Assembly: GCF_015352425.1 (NCBI RefSeq)
Contig: NZ_JADKNH010000010.1
Span: 156,131-220,130, forward strand
Direction: 5' to 3'
DNA from: Fusibacter ferrireducens
Lineage (GTDB): Bacteria > Bacillota > Clostridia > Peptostreptococcales > Acidaminobacteraceae
Length of the DNA: 64,000 bases
Part shown: positions 25,723 through 35,331 of the stretch, one piece after another
Layout of the letters: every line of letters begins with the position of its first letter
Position numbering within the stretch: the stretch's first letter is position 1
Translations under genes and position numbers: made by a program
The notes under the pieces: generated by a model
The model's database searches: none
What the model was told of the DNA's origin: nothing
Seen by the model: the letters and a program-made list of their open reading frames with translations, nothing else

Positions 25723-25757
25723 ATTATAGCATATTGAACCTTTACAAAACCTTTACA
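25723..25757 (-). promoter_or_regulatory. Extended -10 promoter with WalR-like direct repeat, first SLH gene
   Basis: On the minus strand TGTAAA-GGTTT-TGTAAA (25741-25757) precedes ATGCTATAAT (-10 TATAAT at 25723-25728 with an extended TGn) by 12 bases. The repeat fits the TGTWAH-N5-TGTWAH site of WalR/PhoP-type response regulators exactly, in the position where such a factor replaces the -35 box. Confidence 0.55.
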
Positions 25758-25814
25758 AGATCGCTATAAGAAGCTATTTTTTGTTTAATTAATATAAAAA
25801 ACCATATTTTATAT

Positions 25815-25860
25815 ACAAAAAGAGGCCCTTTAGAAAATTTTTTCTAAATGAACCTCTTAA
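25815..25860 (-). terminator. Terminator behind the second SLH gene
   Basis: The stem AAGAGGTTCATTTAGAAA / TTCTAAAGGGCCTCTT is followed by TTTTTG on the minus strand. It is related in sequence to the terminator at 20847-20898, so the paralogous genes share their 3' ends as well. Confidence 0.78.
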
Positions 25861-25897
25861 TCTTGTTTTATATTTTTTCTTTTTTAAGCAAATAGCA

Positions 25898-28800
25898 TTA
25901 TCTGTTAATCAGATTGGATTCAACCAAAAGGTTGCGAATCGCCTGAATTGCTTCACTGTATTTGAGATTGGATTTTGGTGAGATCATCAATGGCTCTGTG
26001 CCGTTAAAGATATGTGCCGAGAGCACATCCCTAACACTTTCTGATGCCCAACCGCTAACCTCTGTAAAATCCTTGAAGGTGCTGTATCTCCCTGAATCAT
26101 CTCCGGTGAGGTTTGTAAGCTTCATGGCATTGCGATACATAACCATTGCTTCTTCTCTTGTGATCTGTTGATTAGGTTTGAAGGTCCCATCCGGATAGCC
26201 CGATACGATGCCATTTTCACTGGCAATATAAATCCCAAGCGCTCTAGCATTGGCATTTGTCACATCCGAATAACGGCTTGTACTCGTTGTCCCTTCTCTG
26301 TATAAACCTAGCGCACGTACAAGATATTCAGAAAAATCTGCACGTGTAATGGCTTGCTCTGGTTCAAAGGTCTCTGGATTAATGACAATTAATCGAGATG
26401 CCATATCATTGACGACTGCCTTTGACCAGTGGTTTGCCACTGATTTAACAGTGACCGGATTGTAAATCACCGTATATCTCGAATTCGTGAGAGAATTCAA
26501 ACGTGTATACCATTTGCCATCCTTTTGGAAGACATCCGTTGGTACATGGCTATAAGTGCCATCAGAGTTGAAGACGATACCTGTTGTGACTTTAGCCGGA
26601 TCAACATTTGCTGGTATCTCCATCACACGTTCTACATAGTTGCTGAACTTGCCAATGGTCACTTCTTTAGTTATGCCGTCATTTCCTGTGGTTTTAGCAA
26701 CGATTTCGAATTCTGTCGGTGGGAAAACCATTTCACTACCATTATTGGCAACAACTTCGTTATATTGGGCAATCACTGCTTCATCTACTTTTGCAATTTT
26801 CACTTCAATCTTAATATCAACTAAACTTTGTTCTTGAACACCCATACTCTCAGCAACCTTGCTGATTGTAAACTCCCTTGCTGGAATGACATATTCAATA
26901 TTGCTTCGCTTGACGGAAATATCAAACGTATTCTGCTCAAGCTTTTTGACGATGTCACCTGTGAGCTCAACTTTTGCAACCTGAGATTCTGTGTCTGAAA
27001 TTGGGACTTGAATTGTGTTGCCAGTTTGGGCTGTATTATCTCTAATCGCCTCATCAATTTTACTTTCGATTACCTGATTATTAACGGCCACCGTAACCGT
27101 CGTTTTGCCATCTGTAACCGTTTTAACTTCCTTCCCTGCACTCTGCTCTTTGCCATTAATGACGATGGTCACGGTGTCCTGCTCATTGCCAACTACAGTG
27201 CCTGGGTCTGTTGAAGGTGTTGCATCTGGCTTATCATCTTTACTGTTGTCAACATATGCTTCTCTAATTACCGTCAGGTTATAGGTTTTAGTAGATTGAC
27301 CATCCTGTGCGGTCACAACGATTGCCACTGAGTTCTCACCTTCTATAAGTGGCGTAATCTCAATAGAACTGCCACTTGTGCGGTTAATGCCATTTATAGA
27401 TATGGAAGCATGGCTTTCATTTGTTATCGGCGTCAATGTTATTGATGTCGTTGAATTTGGCACTTTGACTGAATAGCTTTCATGTTCAGGCGTAAACGCA
27501 GGTGTTAACGTTCCAACATTTACAGCCAAATCTGATAAAGTGACATCACTTGAACCAGCTCTGTTAATATCAATCGTGTAAGTTTTAGTCGTATGCTCAT
27601 CTTGTGCTGTAACAGTGATCATAACTGAATTTTTTCCCACTTCCAGAGCGTTGACTATCACTGAGCTTCCACTTGTAACGGATACAGGTATACTCCCTTC
27701 CGAGGTGACACGTTTGACTTTAATCGTAGAATGACTTTCGCTCACAGTTGGGGTCAGCGTGACCGCAGTTATAGTATTGGAAACATTGACCGCATAATGC
27801 TCAGTATCTGGAGCAAACGCCGGTGAAAGCGTCCCATGATCTACAGTTAAATTGGATAATGCAACCTCGCTGGATGCCGCTCTTTTAATATTCACATAAT
27901 AGGTCTTTGTGGAAACACCATCCTGTGCGGTAACTATGACATTAACTGCATTGTTACCAACAGCTAAGCCATCAACCGCTATTGAGCTGTCCATTGTGAC
28001 CGTTAATGCGCTACCACTGGTCACAACGCCTTTTATTGCAGTTACAACGGCATGACTTTCATTGACAATCGGTATCAGATGAACCGATGTTGTAGCATTC
28101 GGAACCTCAACGGTGTAATATTCAACCTCTGACGCAAAGGATGGTGACCAAACGCCCACGTCACTTGAAAGGTCAGATAACGTCATATCACCGGAAAGCG
28201 CCCGATTAATATCAATCACATAATTTTTCAATGTCGTTCCATCTTGTGCTGTAACAGCGATATTGACGCTGTTATTACCATACGTTAATGGTGTAATCTC
28301 AACTGATCCTGCACTTGTCACGGATACAGAGCTTGTACTCGTGCCAACGACTTTAGTCACCGCAAGTGTTGCATGTGCTTCACTGATAGTTGGTTTAAGT
28401 GTCACGGATGTGGTTGAGTTGGATACATTCACAGTATATTTTTGTGTTCCAGACGCAAAAGCTGGTGACAAAGTGCCTGTGTTTAAGTCAATGCCCGCTA
28501 ACAATGCATTGTCTGATGGGATCGTCGTAAAATTCCAACTTGTGGTATCACCAATGCCTACAAAATGATTATCAGCTGCATCTGCAAAGGCGGTTCCATC
28601 AATTTGTACATAATAACCTGTCTCTCCAATTAGAGTCACACTTGGATTGACCGTTATGGTATTGGTGCCGCCACCTGTTACCAGTGTGCCTGTTACATCG
28701 ATACTTTCCACTGTAGTGTTGTCGCTTGATTTTTTTATGATAATATTCCCTGTGTCTACATTTACGGCTTCGCTAAAGGTGAGCACGAGATTATCGTTCA

Positions 28801-31800
28801 CACTCACATTGCTTGCGCCATCTGCTGGACTTAGGGTACTTAGGGTTGGCGCTGTTATATCTTCTGTGGTGAAATTCCAACTCGTGGTATCATTAATCCC
28901 TGCATAGCTGTTGCCTGATGTGTCATCAAAGGCAGTTGCGTCGATTTGTACATAGTAGCCGGTCTCACCTGCTAAGGTTATGCTCGGATTCACAGTTATG
29001 GTATTGGTGCCGTCACCAGATACCTGAACGCCTGTTACATCGATACTTTCCACTGTGCTGTCGTCACTTGATTTCTTTATGACAATATTCCCTGTGCCGA
29101 CATTTACGACTTCACTAAAGGTGAGCACGAGATTATCATTCACGCCGACGTTGCTTGCGCCGTCTGCTGGACTCTTTGTATTAAGTGTTGGTGCGGTTAC
29201 GTCAGCAGTGGTAAAATTCCAGCTCGTGGTATCATTAATCCCTGCATAGCTGTTGCCTGATGTGTCATCAAAGGCTGTTGCGTCGATTTGTACATAGTAA
29301 CCTGTCTCACCGCTTAGAGTCACACTTGGATTAACCGTTATGGTATTGGTGCTGTCACCTGATACCTGAACACCTGTTACATCTATGGTTTCCACTGTGC
29401 TGTCGTCACTTGATTTCCTTATGACGATATTCCCTGTGCCGACATTTACGGCTTCACTAAAGGTGAACATGAGGTTATCATTCACGCCCACATTGGTGCC
29501 GCCATCTGTTGGACTTAAGGTACTTATAGTTGGTGCTGTTATATCTTCAGTTGTAAAATTCCAACTCGTGGTATCGTTAATCCCTGCATAGCTGTTGCCT
29601 GATGTGTCATCAAAGGCTGTTGCATCGATTTGTACATAGTAGCCGGTCTCACCTGCTAAGGTTGTGCTCGGATTCACAGTTATGGTATTGGTGCCGTCAC
29701 CAGATACCTGAACGCCTGTTACATCTATGGTTTCCACTGTGCTGTCATCGCTTGATTTCTTGATCACGATATTCCCCGTCCCTACATTTACAGCTTCGCT
29801 AAAGGTAATTACGAGGTTATCATTCACGCCCACATTGGTGCCACCGTCTGTTGGACTTAGAGTACTTAGGGTTGGCGCTGTTATATCTTCTGTGGCGAAA
29901 TTCCAACTCGTGGTATCATTAATCCCTGCATAACTGTTGCCTGATGTGTCATCAAAGGCCGTTGTGTCAATTTGCACATAGTAGCCTGTCTCACCTGCTA
30001 AAGTTATGCTTGGATTCACAGTTATGGTATTGGTGCCGTCACCTGTTACCTGACCACTTGTTACATCTATGGTTTCCACTGTGCTGTTGTCACTTGATTT
30101 CTTGATCACGATATTGCCTGTGCCGACGTTTACGAGTTCACTAAAGGTAAGCACGAGGTTATCGTTCACACCCACGTTGTTTGCGCCGTCTGCTGGACTC
30201 TTTGTATTGAGTGTTGGTGCGGTTACGTCAGCAGTGGTAAAATTCCAGCTCGTGGTATCACTGATGCCAGCGTAGCTGTTGCCTGATGTGTCATCAAAAG
30301 CAGTGCCGTCGATTTGTACATAGTAACCGATCTCACCGGTTAGAGTCACACTTGGATTAACCGTTATGGTATTGGTGCCGTCACCTGATACCTGAACACC
30401 TGTTACATCTATGGTTTCCACTGTGCTGTCATCGCTTGATTTCTTGATCACGATATTCCCCGTCCCTACATTTACAGCTTCGCTAAATGTAATCACGAGG
30501 TTATCATTCACGCCCACATTGGTGCCGCCGTCTGTTGGACTTAGGGTACTTAGGGTTGGCGCTGTTATATCTTCTGTAATAAAGTTCCAGCTTGTGGTAT
30601 CATTAATCCCTGCATAGCTGTTGCCTGATGTGTCATCAAAGGCTGTTGCATCGATTTGTACATAGTAGCCTGTCTCACCAGTTAGAGTCACACTTGGATT
30701 AACCGTTATAGTATTGGTGCCGTCACCAGTGACCTGAACGCCTGTTACATCTATACTTTCCACTGTACTGTCATCGCTTGCCTTCTTAATGACTACGTTA
30801 CCTGTTCCTACATTTACTGCTTCAGTAAAGGTGAGCACAAGGTTATCGCTCACGCCCACATTGCTTGCGCCGTCTACAGGACTTAGGCTACTTAGGGTTG
30901 GCGCTGTTATATCTTCTGTGGTGAAATTCCAGCTTGTGGCATCATTGATGCCGACATAACTATTACCCACAGTATCATCAAAGGCACTTGCATCGATCTG
31001 TACATAGTAGCCCGTCTCACCTGCTAAGGTTGTGCTCGGATTTACAGTTATGGTATTGGTACCGTCACCGGATACCTGAACGCCTGTTACATCTATGGTT
31101 TCCACTGTGCTGTCGTCACTTGATTTCTTTATAACGATATTCCCTGTGCCGACGTTTACAACTTCGCTAAAAGTGAGCACGAGGTTATCGCTTACGCCCA
31201 CGTTGCTTGCACCATCTGCTGGACTCAGCGTGCTCAGTGTTGGTGCGGTTACATCTGTTGAGAAGCTCACTTGTGAGCCATAGCTTGTTCCATTGGCATT
31301 GATGACATATGCTCTTGCGTAATATGTGGTATTTGCACTCAAGCCAGTTATGCTTGTGGTAAATGCACCTGTTGCACTCACACTGCCTTCATCCGTCTTA
31401 CTGTTTGCAGTCGTCGGTGTGCCAGTTGTATTCCAACAAACACCGTATGCCGTTGGATTGGGCGCGCCCAAACCAGTGATTGTCCCATTTCCAGTTGCAC
31501 TTGTTTCAGTGATGCTGCTGACCGCTTGAGTTGTTACGGCAGATGCCTGAGTTTCTGTTGTAAAGTTCCAATCACTTGTATTGCTTATGCCTGCGTAGCT
31601 GTTACCCGATGTATCATCAAAGGCAGTACCGTCGATCTGTACATAGTAACCCGTGTATCCCGCTAGGTCTGCACTTGGATTCACGGTTATGGTATCTGTT
31701 CCATCTCCGGTTACCATTCCGCTAGTGACATTTATACTTTCTACAGTGCTGTTATCACTCGCCTTTTTAATGATGATATTTCCTGTGCCAACATTTACAA

Positions 31801-34093
31801 CTTCACTGAAGGTAATCACGAGATTATCATTCACGCCCACATTGGTGCCGCCGTCTGTTGGACTTAGGGTACTTATAGTTGGTGCTGTTACATCTTCAGT
31901 TGTAAAGTTCCAACTTGTTTTATCATTAATCCCTGCATAGCTGTTGTCTGATGTGTCATCAAAGGCTGTGGCATCGATTTGTACATAGTAGCCAGTTTCT
32001 CCTGCTAACGTCACACTTGGATTGACTGTTATGGTATTGGTGCCGTCACCTGTTACCAGACCACTCGTTACATCTATACTTTCCACTGTACTGTCATCAC
32101 TTGCCTTCTTAATGACTACGTTCCCTGTTCCTACATTTACGGCTTCACTAAAGGTGAGCACAAGGTTATCATTCACGCCCACATTGCTTGCCCCGTCTGT
32201 TGGACTTAGGGTACTTAGGGTAGGAGCAGTTATATCTTCTGTAGTAAAGTTCCAGCTCGTGGTGTCGTTGATGCCGGCATAACCATTATCAACAACGTCA
32301 TCAAAAGCTGTTGCATCGATCTGTACATAGTAGCCTGTCTCACCTGCTAAGGTTGTGCTCGGATTCACAGTTATGGTATTGGTGCCGTCACCAGTTACCT
32401 TTCCACTTGTTACATCTATGGTTTCCACTGTGCTGTCGTCACTTGATTTCTTTATGACGATATTCCCTGTGCCAACGTTTACGGCTTCGCTAAAGGTGAG
32501 CACGAGGTTATCACTTACGCCCACGTTGGTTGCACCATCTGCTGGACTCGAAGTGCTCAGTGTTGGTGCGGTTACATCCGTTGAGAAGCTCACTTGTGAG
32601 CCATAACTTGTTCCATTGGCATTGATGACATATGCTCTTGCGTAATATGTGGTATTTGCACTTAAGCCAGTTATGCTTGTGGTAAATGCACCGGTTGCAC
32701 TCACACTGCCTTCATCCGTCTTACTGTTTGCAGTCGTCGGTGTGCCAGTTGTATTCCAACAAACACCATATGCCGTTGGATTAGGCGCACCCAAACCAGT
32801 GATTGTACCATTTCCAGTTGCACTTGTTTCAGTGATGCTGCTGACCGCTTGGGTCGTTACTGAGGATGCCTGTGATTCTGTTGTAAAGTTCCAATCACTT
32901 GTATTGTTTATGCCTGCGTAGCTGTTACCCGATGTATCATCAAAGGCAGTACCGTCGATCTGTACATAGTAGCCCGTATATCCCGCTAGGTCTGCACTTG
33001 GATTCACGGTTATGGTATCTGTTCCATCTCCTGTTACCATTCCGCTCGTGACATTTATACTTTCTACAGTGCTATCATCGCTCGCTTTTTTAATGATGAT
33101 ATTTCCTGTGCCAACATTTACAACTTCGCTGAAGGTAATCACGAGATTATCATTCACGCCCACATTGGTGCCGCCGTCTGTTGGACTTAGGGTACTTATA
33201 GTTGGTGCTGTTACATCTTCAGTTGTAAAGTTCCAACTTGTTTTATCATTAATCCCTGCATAGCTGTTGCCTGATGTGTCATCAAAGGCTGTCGCATCGA
33301 TTTGTACATAGTAACCTATTCCTTCTGTAAATGTCACACTGGGATTCACGGTTATGGTATCAGTACCGTCACCTGTTACCAGACCACTCGTTACATCTAT
33401 ACTTTCCACTGTACTATCATCACTTGATTTCTTGATGACAATATTGCCTGTCCCCACATTTACAACTTCGCTAAAGGTAAGCACTAGGTTATCATTCACG
33501 CCAACATTGGTTGCGCCGTCCACTGGGCTCTTTGTAGTAAGTGTTGGTGGCGTTGAGTCGGTTGTATACGTAATAAGTAACTGCGAGGCATTACTTCCGG
33601 CTTCTTTTGAAGATATTCCTAGAAGGTCTTCATAATTCGTTGTTCCTTTTGACAAAAAAAAGCTCGCTTTTCCATCTCCATTGGCTTCTGCGCTAATAAA
33701 GCTGGTTACATCTAATTCAATCCATCCCGTTCCTGTAACAGCAATGTCTTCAATTAATAAATCACCCTTTGTAGGCATTCCACTAGCTTCAAGCCAATTA
33801 TCACTCCCTTTATAAAGGTTAAAGTTAATAGCAGTGGAAAAATAAGAAATGTAAAGTTTTAGTTTTGCTTCTGACACCGTTCCACTTATGTTGGATAAGT
33901 TAAAACGAATGCCTGTATCCATATAATCTCCAAAATAAATATCTTTATCAGGTCCATAAAATGAAAAGTTATCATATGCCGTATCCGCTTCAGGACCTAG
34001 TGTTGCGGTTGCTGCATACGTAAAGTTTAAATTCGGTATAACTAAAACTACCGCAAGTAAAAGAACCCCTAACCTTTTAAATAAATTTTTCAT
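25898..34093 (-). CDS. Giant secreted S-layer-homology protein, 2731 residues
   Basis: A very large surface protein. A signal peptide (residues 1-27, FKRLGVLLLAVVLVIPNLNF then TYA) leads into a DNRLRE-like domain (about 30-180). Thirteen Ig-like (Big_5/SbsA type) repeats of 114 residues follow (about 184-1857; TAPTLSTLSPTDG start, SWNFTTED end). Two fibronectin-like inserts, each with one cysteine (NPTAYGVCWNTTG), interrupt the repeats. Four cadherin-like domains (about 1864-2284), a linker, and three SLH domains (about 2560-2731) complete it. The last third matches the neighbouring SLH gene nearly base for base. No enzyme motif was seen; a stalk- or adhesin-like role is likely. GGAGG precedes the ATG. 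Confidence 0.9.
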   Translation of the reverse strand: MKNLFKRLGVLLLAVVLVIPNLNFTYAATATLGPEADTAYDNFSFYGPDKDIYFGDYMDTGIRFNLSNISGTVSEAKLKLYISYFSTAINFNLYKGSDNWLEASGMPTKGDLLIEDIAVTGTGWIELDVTSFISAEANGDGKASFFLSKGTTNYEDLLGISSKEAGSNASQLLITYTTDSTPPTLTTKSPVDGATNVGVNDNLVLTFSEVVNVGTGNIVIKKSSDDSTVESIDVTSGLVTGDGTDTITVNPSVTFTEGIGYYVQIDATAFDDTSGNSYAGINDKTSWNFTTEDVTAPTISTLSPTDGGTNVGVNDNLVITFSEVVNVGTGNIIIKKASDDSTVESINVTSGMVTGDGTDTITVNPSADLAGYTGYYVQIDGTAFDDTSGNSYAGINNTSDWNFTTESQASSVTTQAVSSITETSATGNGTITGLGAPNPTAYGVCWNTTGTPTTANSKTDEGSVSATGAFTTSITGLSANTTYYARAYVINANGTSYGSQVSFSTDVTAPTLSTSSPADGATNVGVSDNLVLTFSEAVNVGTGNIVIKKSSDDSTVETIDVTSGKVTGDGTNTITVNPSTTLAGETGYYVQIDATAFDDVVDNGYAGINDTTSWNFTTEDITAPTLSTLSPTDGASNVGVNDNLVLTFSEAVNVGTGNVVIKKASDDSTVESIDVTSGLVTGDGTNTITVNPSVTLAGETGYYVQIDATAFDDTSDNSYAGINDKTSWNFTTEDVTAPTISTLSPTDGGTNVGVNDNLVITFSEVVNVGTGNIIIKKASDNSTVESINVTSGMVTGDGTDTITVNPSADLAGYTGYYVQIDGTAFDDTSGNSYAGISNTSDWNFTTETQASAVTTQAVSSITETSATGNGTITGLGAPNPTAYGVCWNTTGTPTTANSKTDEGSVSATGAFTTSITGLSANTTYYARAYVINANGTSYGSQVSFSTDVTAPTLSTLSPADGASNVGVSDNLVLTFSEVVNVGTGNIVIKKSSDDSTVETIDVTGVQVSGDGTNTITVNPSTTLAGETGYYVQIDASAFDDTVGNSYVGINDATSWNFTTEDITAPTLSSLSPVDGASNVGVSDNLVLTFTEAVNVGTGNVVIKKASDDSTVESIDVTGVQVTGDGTNTITVNPSVTLTGETGYYVQIDATAFDDTSGNSYAGINDTTSWNFITEDITAPTLSTLSPTDGGTNVGVNDNLVITFSEAVNVGTGNIVIKKSSDDSTVETIDVTGVQVSGDGTNTITVNPSVTLTGEIGYYVQIDGTAFDDTSGNSYAGISDTTSWNFTTADVTAPTLNTKSPADGANNVGVNDNLVLTFSELVNVGTGNIVIKKSSDNSTVETIDVTSGQVTGDGTNTITVNPSITLAGETGYYVQIDTTAFDDTSGNSYAGINDTTSWNFATEDITAPTLSTLSPTDGGTNVGVNDNLVITFSEAVNVGTGNIVIKKSSDDSTVETIDVTGVQVSGDGTNTITVNPSTTLAGETGYYVQIDATAFDDTSGNSYAGINDTTSWNFTTEDITAPTISTLSPTDGGTNVGVNDNLMFTFSEAVNVGTGNIVIRKSSDDSTVETIDVTGVQVSGDSTNTITVNPSVTLSGETGYYVQIDATAFDDTSGNSYAGINDTTSWNFTTADVTAPTLNTKSPADGASNVGVNDNLVLTFSEVVNVGTGNIVIKKSSDDSTVESIDVTGVQVSGDGTNTITVNPSITLAGETGYYVQIDATAFDDTSGNSYAGINDTTSWNFTTEDITAPTLSTLSPADGASNVSVNDNLVLTFSEAVNVDTGNIIIKKSSDNTTVESIDVTGTLVTGGGTNTITVNPSVTLIGETGYYVQIDGTAFADAADNHFVGIGDTTSWNFTTIPSDNALLAGIDLNTGTLSPAFASGTQKYTVNVSNSTTSVTLKPTISEAHATLAVTKVVGTSTSSVSVTSAGSVEITPLTYGNNSVNIAVTAQDGTTLKNYVIDINRALSGDMTLSDLSSDVGVWSPSFASEVEYYTVEVPNATTSVHLIPIVNESHAVVTAIKGVVTSGSALTVTMDSSIAVDGLAVGNNAVNVIVTAQDGVSTKTYYVNIKRAASSEVALSNLTVDHGTLSPAFAPDTEHYAVNVSNTITAVTLTPTVSESHSTIKVKRVTSEGSIPVSVTSGSSVIVNALEVGKNSVMITVTAQDEHTTKTYTIDINRAGSSDVTLSDLAVNVGTLTPAFTPEHESYSVKVPNSTTSITLTPITNESHASISINGINRTSGSSIEITPLIEGENSVAIVVTAQDGQSTKTYNLTVIREAYVDNSKDDKPDATPSTDPGTVVGNEQDTVTIVINGKEQSAGKEVKTVTDGKTTVTVAVNNQVIESKIDEAIRDNTAQTGNTIQVPISDTESQVAKVELTGDIVKKLEQNTFDISVKRSNIEYVIPAREFTISKVAESMGVQEQSLVDIKIEVKIAKVDEAVIAQYNEVVANNGSEMVFPPTEFEIVAKTTGNDGITKEVTIGKFSNYVERVMEIPANVDPAKVTTGIVFNSDGTYSHVPTDVFQKDGKWYTRLNSLTNSRYTVIYNPVTVKSVANHWSKAVVNDMASRLIVINPETFEPEQAITRADFSEYLVRALGLYREGTTSTSRYSDVTNANARALGIYIASENGIVSGYPDGTFKPNQQITREEAMVMYRNAMKLTNLTGDDSGRYSTFKDFTEVSGWASESVRDVLSAHIFNGTEPLMISPKSNLKYSEAIQAIRNLLVESNLINR
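28520..33540 (-). repeat. Thirteen 342-bp tandem coding repeats in the giant SLH gene
   Basis: Units repeat every 342 bases (for example 29385, 29727, 30069 and 30411 mark the same point in successive units). Two larger blocks, near 31250-31940 and 32570-33260, are also near-identical and include the fibronectin-like insert, so a multi-domain block was duplicated. Confidence 0.88.
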
Positions 34094-34165
34094 ACAACCT
34101 CCATAAATTTAGAATATAATCCATTTTAGAAAATAAATCATACAACTTCCCAGTCCCTAAAAATT

Positions 34166-34202
34166 AGTAGCAATAGAATTATACATGTAATCCTATTGCT
34201 AC
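34166..34202. promoter_or_regulatory. Inverted repeat upstream of the giant SLH gene
   Basis: GTAGCAATAGAATTATACATGTAATCCTATTGCTAC forms a stem of about 13 bp. On the minus strand it contains TATAAT (34178-34183), so it may overlap a promoter. The rest of 34094-34394 shows no gene. A TGTCAA-N5-TGTTTT element at 34228-34244 loosely resembles the repeat upstream of the first SLH gene. Confidence 0.4.
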
Positions 34203-34394
34203 TACTCAACCTAAATTCAAGATAGGTAAAACATAACCTTGACAAATTCTTACCCAATTAGAAGCAAAATATTCTATTTTTATCCAAAAATTGTTTCGAC
34301 TACGCTAAGTTGCTGAATGCGTTTTACACTTGTTCCCCTTCATTTATCCGAATCCATTATATGTTGCTGATTTATATAAGAGTTATGTGATTGC

Positions 34395-35108
34395 TTACCG
34401 CTCTTTATATGAACGCCATGCTGAAATGGACATTGCATTATGTTGTCTCGACAAAAGCTCTGCTAACGCACCATCTCTGCTGACAAAAGCATTGTATAAA
34501 TTTTTGTGCTGCACCATTGCCTCTTTTGCAATTTCCAAATAAAACGGCTCATAGTCAGACACCATCCACTGATAAAAGTCACCACAATAATGCTGATACA
34601 TATTAATAAGTGTCTCATTATGTGTTGCCATCACACAAGAAAGATGAAATTTATAGTCTTCAATGACGGTTGCCGCCATATCGTTCGCTTCATAGCATGC
34701 AAGCATTCGATCAAGGTTTGCCTTCATTACAGCCAACTCTTCACGAGTTACGCGTTCAGCACAAAGTCTGCATATAGAGGGCTCTACACAAGCTCTGCAT
34801 TCTCTCCACTCAATACTGCTGGATAAGTGCTCAACATGATCGACCTTTTTTTTAATCATCTCCATTGCATAAAGATCATTTACGTAAGTACCGCTCTGAG
34901 GTCGAATTTCCAAAATGCCGTAGTGACTCAATATGTCAATAGCTTTTTTTAAAGAAGTTCTGCTAACTTTTAATGTTTCAGCCATACGGCGTTCGCTTGG
35001 CAGGCGATCCCCTGGTCTAAGCGCATTATCCTGTATGAAGTGAATGATGTTTTTGCTCACAATTTCAGGAATGGATTGATTTATCACTGGTTTAATTTCA
35101 CGATTCAT
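34395..35108 (-). CDS. GntR-family regulator, FadR (FCD) type
   Basis: A 237-residue transcription factor. The winged helix is at residues 10-75 (DNALRPGDRLPSERRMAETL and SRTSLKKAIDILSHYGIL), and an all-helical FCD domain follows from about 90 to 230. Probable metal or ligand residues are D and H in DYKFHLSC, H in VQHKNL and H in SRQHNAM. It is divergent from the YkvI-like permease and aldolase genes. The 223-base spacer holds two copies of TTGGTAT-N7-ATACCAA overlapping the permease promoter, which suits repression lifted by a carboxylate ligand. Confidence 0.9.
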   Translation of the reverse strand: MNREIKPVINQSIPEIVSKNIIHFIQDNALRPGDRLPSERRMAETLKVSRTSLKKAIDILSHYGILEIRPQSGTYVNDLYAMEMIKKKVDHVEHLSSSIEWRECRACVEPSICRLCAERVTREELAVMKANLDRMLACYEANDMAATVIEDYKFHLSCVMATHNETLINMYQHYCGDFYQWMVSDYEPFYLEIAKEAMVQHKNLYNAFVSRDGALAELLSRQHNAMSISAWRSYKER

Positions 35109-35130
35109 ATTGATCCCTCACTTTATGGTT

Positions 35131-35159
35131 ATTATACGGAATTTACATTTCTCCGTCAA
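35131..35159 (-). promoter_or_regulatory. Sigma-A promoter of the GntR-type gene
   Basis: On the minus strand TTGACG, a 17-base spacer, then TATAAT, 23 bases from the start codon. Confidence 0.75.
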
Positions 35160-35173
35160 TTAAAAGCGCTCTT

Positions 35174-35198
35174 CATCAATATCGCATTGATATTGATG
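35174..35198. promoter_or_regulatory. Perfect 10-5-10 inverted repeat in the divergent spacer
   Basis: CATCAATATC-GCATT-GATATTGATG lies between the two divergent promoters. It differs from the TTGGTAT operators, so it may bind another factor. Confidence 0.5.
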
Positions 35199-35207
35199 CA
35201 AATTGAC

Positions 35208-35236
35208 TTGACAGTGTCAATTCGAATTGGTATTCT
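35208..35236 (+). promoter_or_regulatory. Sigma-A promoter of the YkvI-like permease/aldolase operon
   Basis: TTGACA at 35208-35213, a 17-base spacer, then TATTCT at 35231-35236. The -10 box lies inside the first GntR-type operator. Confidence 0.75.
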
Positions 35237-35269
35237 ATATATACCAATTTGGTATTATCAAAATACCAA
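35227..35269. promoter_or_regulatory. Tandem GntR-type operators
   Basis: Two sites, 35227-35247 and 35249-35269, both read TTGGTAT-N7-ATACCAA with perfect 7-bp arms. Their centres are 22 bp apart, about two helical turns, so two dimers could bind the same face. They cover the -10 box and transcription start of the permease operon. Confidence 0.7.
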
Positions 35270-35331
35270 TTTCTCGGCCGAGGTGTATTTTGATGTTTAA
35301 CGTATGTTAATCTCTAGATTAGGAGGGAACA

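Noticed and set aside
28263..33635. Series of plus-strand open frames of 60-100 residues opposite the giant SLH gene
   Set aside because: They recur with the 342-bp period and follow from the codon use of the repeats. None has a ribosome site.
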